Shown here in pieces: positions 10,674 through 20,200 of a DNA stretch of 64,000 nt (its first letter is position 1; each line of letters opens with the position of its first letter). Source of the stretch: Ichthyosporea sp. XGB-2017a (lineage: Eukaryota; Opisthokonta; Ichthyosporea); the NCBI GenBank assembly GCA_002811675.1, contig PDIM01010323.1, positions 62,001 through 126,000 on the forward strand, in the 5' to 3' direction. The position numbers and the translations under genes are program-made. The notes beneath the pieces are model-generated. The model saw only the letters and a list, made by a program, of their open reading frames with translations, made no database searches and was not told the origin of the DNA.

Positions 10674-10963
10674 CTAAAGTAAATGCTGCCTTAGTCAGGG
10701 ATTAGAAAACCAAAACTATAAATCCCTTTAGAAATATGTGATTGATTTATATCAACAAGTCAAAACTAAAACAGCGGTGAATGAAATTGAATGGGAGCTG
10801 GCCCATTACAAAAGAGGGAGGGTTAGGGTTCATAATTACTTTTGGCGGGAACTATTTGATGTTTATTTTTTATTTCCAACTCCCTCACCTGCTGCACCCA
10901 TTCTTTCCAAAACAACAAAGTTTATCAATGCCAGTCCAGCCAAAAGCAAATCACATAAAGATA
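10674..10963 (-). promoter_or_regulatory. MCMDC2 promoter with telomere-like and E2F-like sites
   Basis: This gap lies between the MCMDC2 start and the stop of the next minus-strand gene. GGGTTAGGGTT at 10820-10830 is followed 10 bp later by TTTTGGCGGGAA at 10840-10851, a close match to the E2F/DP consensus typical of MCM and S-phase genes. The site lies 167 bp upstream of the start codon. Confidence 0.5.
10840..10851. promoter_or_regulatory. E2F-like site TTTTGGCGGGAA
   Basis: This matches the E2F consensus (TTTSGCGSGAA) at every core position, in the MCMDC2 promoter. Binding is inferred from sequence only. Confidence 0.5.
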
Positions 10964-12228
10964 TCAAGATGCCCTTTTTGATACTTCATTCCCATTATCT
11001 TCCTCCTCCGCAATGCTACCACACAGCGATGGAGCGGCCTTTGGCACGCCTGCGCGAGACCCCAGTTCATAAGGACTTACTACAGGGTTGTGCGGTCTTT
11101 CCCTCAGTGTTTTATCAATCAACTGGACACTAATAGGTTCCATCTCAGCGCGCCTCTTTCCGTTGATATCTGGGGTACCTCTTTCCAGACGAGGAGATAT
11201 AAACGTGGATTCACCACTCGATGGAATAAAAGTCATGGATCTCTTTCTATCGGTACTTGAAGTATCACTTCTCACGGCCTCCACACTGTCTGTTTTGGGC
11301 GTTTTGGAATTGATTAATGACAGTGTTTTTGTTACAGTTTTTATCACGGAACGCCATGGTTCGCTTAGGGGGCCTTTGCCGCCCAAGTTCTTTCTTTCGT
11401 GATTCAATTCAGTAAGGATAAGAACCAGCGTCTTGCACTTTTCAAACGCCTCTTCTAAAGCATTTCCTCTTTGTAAACAAATATTCGTTAGCATTAAACT
11501 GAATAAAACAGCAACATGCAAAGCCTTTTACTTACAGAATTTCATATTTACAGAATTTTACGTGATCCGAGTCAGCAAATTCATTCTTGAACATTTCAGT
11601 CACACCAATCTGTCTTGCGCAATTTTTCGCAGCATTGGAGAGATTGGTAATTACCTCCTCGATTGGCTCTCTAGTTTTTTCAACCATCCGTTTCCAATAC
11701 AAGCGGGCTTTTCCTAAATATTATTTAAATACAACAAAAAGATCATTGTTACGTCACTCGCACACACATGGCCGAAAGACAATTTAAGAGAGACTTACTC
11801 TTGCATCCTCGATGAGCTGTCACATTTCTTTCTGCAATCGCCTCCTCCTGATCATAAAGAACAGCTGCATTGCTAAATGACATAAGCATAGTTTCGTACA
11901 ACTTGTCTATAAAAGTACCACTCCTCATTACGGCGACGATTTCATTTGTGAAGATGTGTTCGCCCCCCTTTAGCATCCCTTTACCGGGATCAAGAAAGTC
12001 TACAAACTCCCTCGCTGGTTCTAGCATATCCGCAAATGTCAGTACATTCGCCCCGAATTTTTCACAAGCATACACGCTCTCCCACATCCCACTTCTATTT
12101 CCAAAAGTCAGCTCATCACGGTTTGGTTGCGAGCACTGAGGCAAGGTAGTTCCCATATTGGACGTTAGACATAAACAGCGCTTGCGGGTGATTCCCTTCG
12201 CTCTCCTCTTCTTTCTGGTAAGAACCAT
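10964..12228 (-). CDS. Unidentified three-exon gene
   Basis: Exons are 12228-11799, 11713-11536 and 11468-10964, giving about 370 residues. An upstream acceptor at 11498 is also in frame (380 residues) but implies a 37-nt intron, so 11468 is preferred. The start is very basic (MVLTRKKRRAKGITRKR), then comes a region predicted mainly helical (residues ~45-190) and a Ser/Thr/Pro-rich tail with basic patches (RKRSMTF, GKRRAEM). The first 17 residues could be a nuclear signal. The alternating helical pattern could suit a BAR-like or coiled bundle, but I cannot place it in a family. It diverges from the small coiled-coil gene. Confidence 0.6.
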
Positions 12229-12514
12229 GATCTAATTCAATACAAGTTTATTTGTAGTCCTACTTCTCTTCACGTGCCAGTACTCGACACTAACAACACA
12301 GGATAAACTTATCTTCTGTGAAATACACCGCAAGTACAGCTGTCAGCTAGACTCGACTATTCATAACCCCTTAACCCTCCCATGACCTTGTAAACTTGAC
12401 CCACACTGGAATTCCTTTGCACCCCCCTCCCCGTACAGACTCTTGTGTGTGGACTAGTGCGTTGGATTAGTGTACGCCTGTCAGTCCTTTTAGTGATTCT
12501 GGTCGATATTCACA
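12229..12514. promoter_or_regulatory. Short divergent promoter between two unidentified genes
   Basis: 286 bp hold CACGTG at 12271-12276, CAGCTG at 12338-12343, and the telomere-like element in reverse (CCCCTTAACCCTCC, 12367-12380), the only copy in the window whose G-rich strand is the minus strand. Confidence 0.45.
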
Positions 12515-12874
12515 ATGTCTCAAGCACCTGCCACTGAAGACACACTGTCGACTTGTGCTGAGGATGTAAGGAAGTACCTGGACCACAGGAATGAGGAAGT
12601 TGACGAGGTTTTCAACAGGGAAATGGAACACGCTAATGCGGTCAAGAACCTCGCGTCCTTAAAGATTGTAGTTGAAGAAGGGAAAACTCAAGGTAATTTA
12701 GTTTTATTGAATTTCTAAATTATAATTTAAAGGGTGTTGCTAAATGTTGTTTTTGAAGTTATGCAAAGACAGAGGAGATTGAAGCGAAAGGAGTCAGAAT
12801 TGGCGGCTAAGAAGGAGGAAATCGAGCAACTGAATGCTCAACTTCTTTCTTTGGGTGCGAAGAAAGTTCCCTAG
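12515..12874 (+). CDS. Small coiled-coil protein, 97 residues
   Basis: Two exons (12515-12692, 12759-12874; donor GTAATT, acceptor TGAAG) join in phase 1 to a 97-residue acidic then basic helical protein. Residues ~15-60 and ~62-92 show heptad spacing (for example KRKESELAAKKEEIEQLNAQL). Size and shape suit a small subunit of a coiled-coil complex (kinetochore, BLOC or THO type), but nothing in the sequence selects one. Its stop lies only 28 bp from the stop of the convergent long coiled-coil gene. Confidence 0.6.
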
Positions 12875-12902
12875 CGCAACCTTTTCTCGGCTATTGTGAA
12901 AT

Positions 12903-15534
12903 TTATGAAGCGGAGGTTTCTCTGTCAGTAGTAATTTGAGGAAGAGTAGTAGTGGATGCAGCTTCTGCTTCTTGGATTGGTTTTTTAGCTAAATTTACTT
13001 TGCTATCTGCTAACGGCGAATGAAGAGAGGAAACGCTGGCTATGCTTTTTCGCTTATCCCTTAGTTTGTTTAAAGAACCCTTCCATTTATCTGTAACCTG
13101 AAGAGATATGCGACGCTGCTTTTGTGGAGTAATCATGGCAGAAACAGCCTTTGCAAGTCTATTTCCTGGTTTGGCACTTCCTCTTCTAGAACTCGACAAA
13201 CTATCTGTTAGATAGATAAAGTAAATAGAAATATCATATATCAATATGGGCGTTATGGTGAACGGTTATCTTTGCATTGATCAATAATACATACCGTCAG
13301 AGTTTGATAGCGAGTCATTTCCGCTCTTCTGTCGAAGCAAATGCATACCCTATACTCAAAAGAAACGTTGAAATGAGTTTCGTGTCTTGGCACTGCTAAG
13401 CAATAAAAGAAATAAGAGCCTAAGTACTTACCGCATTTAATTTGTTCACTTTCTTCTCTAAATTCTGTATATCCTTTTCTTTTGCTTTCAATTCAAAGTC
13501 TTTTCTTTTTAACTCTGCAATGAACTTCTCGCTGTTACTGTGAGACTCGCGCTTGAAGGTAGAATATTCTGCCATCAAGGTTTTATATTTCTCAACTATG
13601 CCTGCCTGTCTATCAATTTCTTTGCCCTTGACCTTCTCTTCTTGCTTTTGTTGGTCTATCTGTTGTTCCAAAACCCCTATCTTTTCCTTCATTTGCCTAT
13701 TATGCTCCTTTTGGGAGTCGAATTTGGACTTAATTTCTTGAAGCTTAGAGTTTGCCTGGTTAAGGTCTTTGTAGACGGACGAGTAGGACTTTTCGAAGTC
13801 CTTCTCTTTGTCACTGATAGCAGTTTTGGTTGTCTTTGCAAACACAACGAGTACCTTTCCGAGAAGGGCGACAGCAGATCCTGAGCTTCTGCTCAACGAA
13901 AATATCTCTTGCGTTGGATCAGGGTTTGAAGATACTGGTACTTCAGCATCCTTGAGCATTTTGGCAACATCAGACATGTTATTTTTTTGTAAGATACCCT
14001 GGAATTCTGTCTTGACGTGAATAATGCGGGAAAACAGTGTTTTGAATTCCTTTTTAATAGATTTTATAGCATCCGAATGCTCACGATCAATTTTCTGTGA
14101 TGTGGCCTCCATGGCCAATTTTTCTTTGGCATGAGCAGCTTTCATATTTGACAGCTGAAGGTCGCAATCGGACTTAAGCCTAGCGGCAAGGGCCTTAATT
14201 GAACTATCATTGTCGCCACCATCAAGGGTGGGCGCCGTTAAAGTTACAATTCGCTCCTCATACTCGGACTTTAATGACTTCATTGCATTGTAATGATCCT
14301 GTAACATGTTTGTTTTTTCTTGCTTCATTTCAGCAATCTGATTGTTAAATTGCTTGCGGACGTCAAGTATTTCGTCCCTATGCTTCACTGTAGAATCTTT
14401 ACTTTCCCTTTCAAAAGCTTGAATAAGCCGTTCATTGTCTTGCTGGGACCTAACGAGCATCTGAGCGAGCTTTTCCTTTTCCTTGACCACTTTTTTGAGC
14501 AAAATCTCTCTGCGCTCTGTCGCATGCTTATCAGTACCCCCTTCCTCACTGCCCAACTTGGTAAGCGTTTCGTCCACTAGCCTGTTGGTGGATCTTGCCA
14601 TTTCAATGGCCAATGCAGTGAGGTCTTTCGTCACTGCAGCTTCTTGCTGTTCATCAGCTGAAGTTTGATTCTTTAAGCGTTTGATTTCTTCATCAATTAG
14701 TTTCTGGTCGTCCTCCTCTATCCCCAAGTACATGCTTGCACCATCAAGAATGTTTTCGTTATTTTCACTCAAAGACACCATATGCTGAACCCCCTCCCTC
14801 AATTTTGCAACTTCTTTCATTCCAAGTTTCTTAACTTCCGAGTTACCCCAAAGCTTTTCCTTGAAATATTCGTACAGAAGCTTCATTTTCCTATTTGAGG
14901 TATACATTTCTTCGGAAAGCTCCACCATATTAAGCTTTAACGAAACCAAAACACCTCTGAGCTCAACCAAATCATTATGCATGTGCTCACCTTTGGCCGT
15001 GAGTCTTACACGGGCATAGAACTCGTCACTTCCGACAGACACAATTTGCTTTCCGATAGAGTCAAGTCGAGTAGCGCATTTATTGGCATACTCGAGGGTC
15101 TGGGTCAAAGCTCTCATAATTTGATTTTCGTCATGGTAAGTATATCCCCCTTCATCAGTGTCATCCTTCATAATTTCATCGGCAGTAAATCCCGTTGGAG
15201 CTTTCAAAAAAGTTTCAACAGACGAAAGCACTTTTTTGCGTTCCTCACAAAGATAATCGTGATTGTTGATGACATACTCAAAGTGCTCTTGTAGTTGCTC
15301 AAATTTATTGATCAACTCGCCCGAAGCACTAATTTCAACAAACGGATTATCTCCCCCATCATTTTCATATAGCAATATGGCTCGACTTACTCTTTCATTA
15401 ATGCGAGCTAATTCCTCTTTAGCCTGTTTAGAAATTGTCACGCTGGCCCTATCTCTTTTGGTATTGCTTTGAAGAAGTGTCTTAGAGTCCTGCCTTGAGA
15501 TTCGAGAGTTAGATCTCACCAGATTAGTAGACAT
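12903..15534 (-). CDS. Long coiled-coil protein, 819 residues, unidentified
   Basis: Exons 15534-13432, 13349-13295 and 13204-12903 join in frame (phase 0, then 1) with GTAAGT and GTATGT donors. A Ser/Arg-rich N-terminus (MSTNLVRSNSRISRQDSK) precedes a helical region rich in Glu, Lys and Gln that runs to about residue 700, with a short break near 520-570. The C-terminal ~120 residues are basic and Ser-rich (RRGSAKPGNR, TPQKQRRISLQ, RDKRKSIASVSS), with RRxS-type phosphosite patterns. The architecture resembles cytoskeletal, centriolar or spindle scaffolds; the exact family is unknown to me. It shares a divergent promoter with malectin. Confidence 0.7.
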
Positions 15535-16205
15535 GGCTTAAATTCTATTCTTCTCCTCTTCTTATTTCAACCTTACTTCTATCCTTTGATTTATTACTAC
15601 AAGCTCATTTTTGGCAAGCTTGCTACAATATGCGGAGTCCTTCTTTACCCCTACTAACGACTTGACCTTGATTCTGTCAGTGTCACTATGATTTGGTAGT
15701 TGTAGTTGGTCTGTGTTTCCCTCCCTTCTGTGAATATACACTATGTAGCTAGACTGTGATAAGTCAAGTTCATAGTACTATAAGATGTATCAGCGTATAA
15801 TAGACTCATATTGTTACACAGGATATATATGGGTGCAAGTGAGGTATAATGACCATTCATGGATCATCACAACCTGCCTTATAAGGAAAGGGACTATAGC
15901 CACCCACCAGTCGAGTGGCGGAGAACACTTGAACAAGAATGTGCACCACGTGACCTATCCCATGATGATCGCCATAGCTCATAGGGTTAGGGGGCCAGGA
16001 GCTGTATGCAGCTGGTTCATGTTGCCAGCTGTTGCAGGTCTGTGTTGTTTGTGTTGGTTCCCCTTCGCGGTCTGTACAAGTATGAAGAAGCTGTTCTCCC
16101 TCCTGCTACGGGACGGTGCTTGCGTTTGATGGACCATATGGAGATTATAAAAGAGTGCGAGAATCTCGTGTAGTAAGTCAGGTGTAGAGTATTATACAAG
16201 TTATT
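15535..16205. promoter_or_regulatory. Divergent promoter region, coiled-coil gene / malectin
   Basis: Non-coding. It contains GGATCATC at 15861, ACCACGTGAC at 15945-15954, GATGATCG at 15964, ATAGGGTTAGGGGG at 15981-15994, and CAGCTG at 16009 and 16026. All four recurrent promoter elements of the window occur here within about 170 bp. Confidence 0.5.
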
Positions 16206-17157
16206 ATGGGTATTAAAGGCGTGTTAGCATTGGCCTTGGGGGTTGCTTTGGCCTCGCTGGCTGTAGTACAAGTGGCAGGAGTGCCTGATGGACAGGCCGT
16301 ATACGCGGTGGTATGTATTCTATGTTGAGACATGAGTGCGAATCACGTCGACCTTTGTCAGAAAGAGCCCTTACATTATTTACTTTTGTATTTTCCAGAA
16401 TGCGGGAGGACCCACTCTGGTCGGTAGTGATGGGATTAAGTATTTGGCTGATACGACTCCAAGTGAAGAGCGCGGGGAGGTATCGCAGTACGGAAAACAA
16501 GCCACTGTCTCAGGAGCAGATCCGAAGGATATGCTTTTATACCAAACAGAAAGATACCACACTAAAACTTTCTCTTACACTATTCCAATTCGTGAAGACG
16601 GCCTGTATGCACTTGTAATGAAGTTCAACGAGGTCTATTTTGACGCACCAGGAAGGAAGGTATTTGAAGTACGACTCAATGGACAGACCATCAGAGATGA
16701 AGTTGATATTTATAAGGAAGTTGGGAAAAACAGAGCATTAGATTTGATTAACGAATTTGAAGTTAAGAACAATAAGCTCGTCATTGATGGTCGCGAATTC
16801 CCTTTCACAGGCAAGCTTGAACTGTCATTCGTCAAACTCCCCAATGCCGATAATCCAAAGATTTGCGCCATTGCCGTAGTCAAAGGCGGCTCGAGTTTTG
16901 TGAATTCATTTGCGGCCAAAATTGAGGATTATGAAGACGAAGAAGAAGAAGATATCGTAGAACTTGATGACATTGCCGACCTGAAGAAGCTTAACTCTGC
17001 CTCACGCGGAAATGACCCTTATTCATACGATCTCCAGTCAATGGCACCTTTGCTTATTACCTTTGGCCTCTTTTTCATTTCAGTTTATTCTTTGACCAAA
17101 ATAACTGGGGACAGCAATAATAAGAAGGCAAAAACGCCAAGAAAGGTTGGCAAATAG
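16206..17157 (+). CDS. MLEC: Malectin, ER carbohydrate-binding membrane protein
   Basis: Two exons (16206-16310, 16399-17157; 88-nt intron) encode 287 residues (human 292). A signal peptide (MGIKGVLALALGVALASLAVV) is followed by the malectin fold: NAGGPTLVGSDGIKYLAD, TERYHTKTFSYTIPI, GLYALVMKFNEVYFDAPGRKVFEV-type strands and the ...GKLELSFV end. An acidic linker (EDEEEEDIVELDD, about residues 205-220) leads to a single C-terminal membrane segment and a short basic tail. Malectin binds di-glucosylated N-glycans in the ER with ribophorin I. AATAAA at 17241-17246. It converges on POLQ, 110 bp between stops. Confidence 0.93.
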
Positions 17158-17240
17158 AACAAATCAAGTAAGTTTTGTTTTTCTTGTAGTGTCAGCACCG
17201 CAATACTAGAACACGGAGAGTAAAATTCCAAGTAACTGGC

Positions 17241-17246
17241 AATAAA
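17241..17246 (+). terminator. Poly(A) signal of malectin
   Basis: AATAAA 83 bp after the malectin stop. On the other strand an AATAAA (17272-17267) overlaps the POLQ stop codon itself. Confidence 0.55.
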
Positions 17247-17267
17247 AATGGTTATGTTCTTATGCTT

Positions 17268-20200
17268 TTATTCTGTTATGGGTTTCAAGCGACCCCATTG
17301 CTTTCCTATGCTGGATTTTACAGGCAATTTCACACGCAGAGGAAGAACATTTTCCATACAGCTCTTGACGATTTGCGAAACACTTGAAACTTGGCTTTCG
17401 TGAACTTCATACACAACTTCATCGTGCATCTGCAAAACCAAAAGAGGTCGTCCTTCAGGACGAAATTGCTTTTCTAATGGGTAAATTCTTATTGGGCCAT
17501 ATTTTTCGTCCAAGGCATTTTCTATTTTTATCATTGCTTTCTTGACCAAATCGGCTGCACTTCCTTGGATGGATGAATTGATAGCCTGTCGCTCAGCATG
17601 GAATCGCTCCTTTGGCTCTGTGCTATGGATATGCTCAAGGTATCGTCGTCTTCCACCCAATGTCTCGCAAAATCCTCTACTGCGACATAAAGTTACGGTT
17701 TCTTTAACAAAAACGTCAATGTTTTTAAATTTGCTTTTGAATTTGCGTAAGAAACCCTTGGCATCTTCTTCAGAGCATTTCATTTGAATAGCTAAGTTCT
17801 TCAATCCAATGCCATAAATCATAGCATAACACAGTTGCTTCGTTTTCTTACGCATTTCGCTTGTTACATTATTTCGTTCTACCTCATACAGCTCACTTGC
17901 TATGCACTTAAACGCATCTTCATTGACATTAAGAAGCCTTATCAAATCTGTATCACATGATAAATGTGCCAAAATACGCAGCTCGATCTGGCTATAGTCC
18001 GTGCATAGCAAGACATGCTCATTTCCAGCTTGAAAAGCTTCTCTGATATTAATATTAGAATCCAATCCTCCTTTTGGGAAGGCCAAAGCGAATTCATTAG
18101 GGATATTCTGAAGACAAGGTGAAGAAATGCATATACGACCAGTAGCAGAAAAGGTATTAGTTTGGGGGTGTATACGGTCAATACCAGATTGACCGGAATA
18201 TGAGGAGATATTCCACAATGGGTATATGCACTTGGTTAACATACCTGATAGTCGACGGTGCTCTATGATTAAAGCAGGAAGACGGTGAAGGTGCGTGAGT
18301 TTCTCGAGTGTTTCTTTTGCGGTACTGTATTTTACAACACCTTCTATTATACTATTGTTTTTACCCATAGGGTATGGGAGTTGCAATGTGCCAAATAAAA
18401 CTCGAGAAATTTCAGCTGGGCTTGTCAAAGAAAACACTACCCCGGCACATTGATACGCCTCGGCTTCCAAATCATTTAGAGTTTGACTCAATTTTTCCTT
18501 AAGAGTATCGCAGGTGTCTTTTCGAAAGCCAAATCCATTAAGTTCCATTGCTCCCAAAATGTGACTTATTGGTGCTTCTATTGACGTTAGATAATTGTAG
18601 GAGCATGAATAGTCTGGTTCGGCACTAAGTTTGTTGTAGATAACAAGGGCGGCCACAACTTCTTTTGCAGCTCTAGCCAGGGGTGATAAAACTATGTTAT
18701 TTCCAAGCATGTTATTAGAGTACTTCAGATATATTCTCTCAAGATCTTCAGTGTCCCCTTTGGGGTCTTTCAACCAATTAGCGATAACAGGATCATAACA
18801 TTCTGTACTTAAGGAAATTCCATGCCTTATAAAATATTTCCAAACATCCTTCATGCAAACTACAACCTTCATTTGTGTCTTGTTTTCCAAAAATGGCTTT
18901 AAAGTATGAAGCAAAAGCTGATTATCTATGCCCTGTATTTTCAGCTTACCAAAATCTATAAATTTCACGGATCTTTCGTCCCACGAGAATAAAATTCCAT
19001 TTAGCAAGCCATTTTCACCGACATAAAGATTGAAGGAAAACACTTCACACTGCTTAAGGCCCTCTACAAATAATAAAAAATCTCTAATATTTTCCACTCC
19101 GCTAACTGCTATTTGGGATAGGCTCAACTCTTGAGTTGAGGAGCGGGAGCTTAGAGATAGCTTACCTGAACAACTCAAGCGTGAAGGTGGCATTTCAAAT
19201 ATCGCTCCATCATTTCCCATAGAATCTGTTTCTTTGGCAGTTTTCGCAACACTTTCCTCTGTTTTTCGTCTTGACGAGTTTTCAAAACAATTATCCTCCA
19301 GACACAAAGCGAGTTTCTCGGCGTTTAAAACAAGCTCATCCTTTTCTTGCTTCACAAGCCTTCTAGCTTGCTTAATTACTTTTTTGGCAAGGGCGGCGTA
19401 CGATTTTCTCGCACTTCCTGTGTCTTGCAGTCTCTCACTTTTAAAGGGAAGGGATTTCTCAACGAGCGCGCAAATTTTTTGAGAAGAACAGACGGCAACC
19501 GAGGATACAGTTTTGAGTCCTTCGTTAAAACATACCCGTGCACATTTAGCTGACATATCTTCAATTTTCATCAATTCGCAGAGTTCATATTCAACTCCAA
19601 AATGAAGTCTGTCTTTAAATTGCTGAAATAGCACTTGCAGTGAATGCCACCCAAGCTTTTCACAGAATACTTCCACCATTCCACAAAAGGCCGATGATGA
19701 TGCCTGGTGACTTTGAATGTGGCCTCTTGGTAATTCAAATTTGGATGCCACTTCTGCCACGGGCACCTCTCGAATAAGATCGTACAGGATCAGCGCAGAG
19801 TAGAATCGGTTATGAATTCGAATTTCTTCCTGTATTCTATTACTTTGAGGTCTATCTGTCCGAATTCTGTGTGCTGTTGATATAAAACGTTCACTAACAC
19901 CAATTGTCTTTGACACTTCTAGTTCGGCATCTTTAAGTCCATGGTATGCTTTCGAAAACACTGGCCAATTTGGCCGTATCCTGGCATTAACAGGGGTAAC
20001 AAGGTATATTAAATGTAATTCACTGCTCAATATAAGCGCATTTGAGGCCTTTTGCAATTCTTTTAACACAATCAACCCATCCCTAGGTTCCATGCAAGAT
20101 GCACTCGATGCAATCCCAAGTTTTGTCGCAGACACTTTACTCTTAAAGGAAGCTCCATCACGCACATTGTTCGACTGTCTGATAAATTCATTTGTTGACA

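Noticed and set aside
11499-11535. A 37-nt intron in the unidentified minus-strand gene
   Set aside because: In frame, but shorter than any other intron here. The acceptor at 11469 gives a 67-nt intron and is also in frame.
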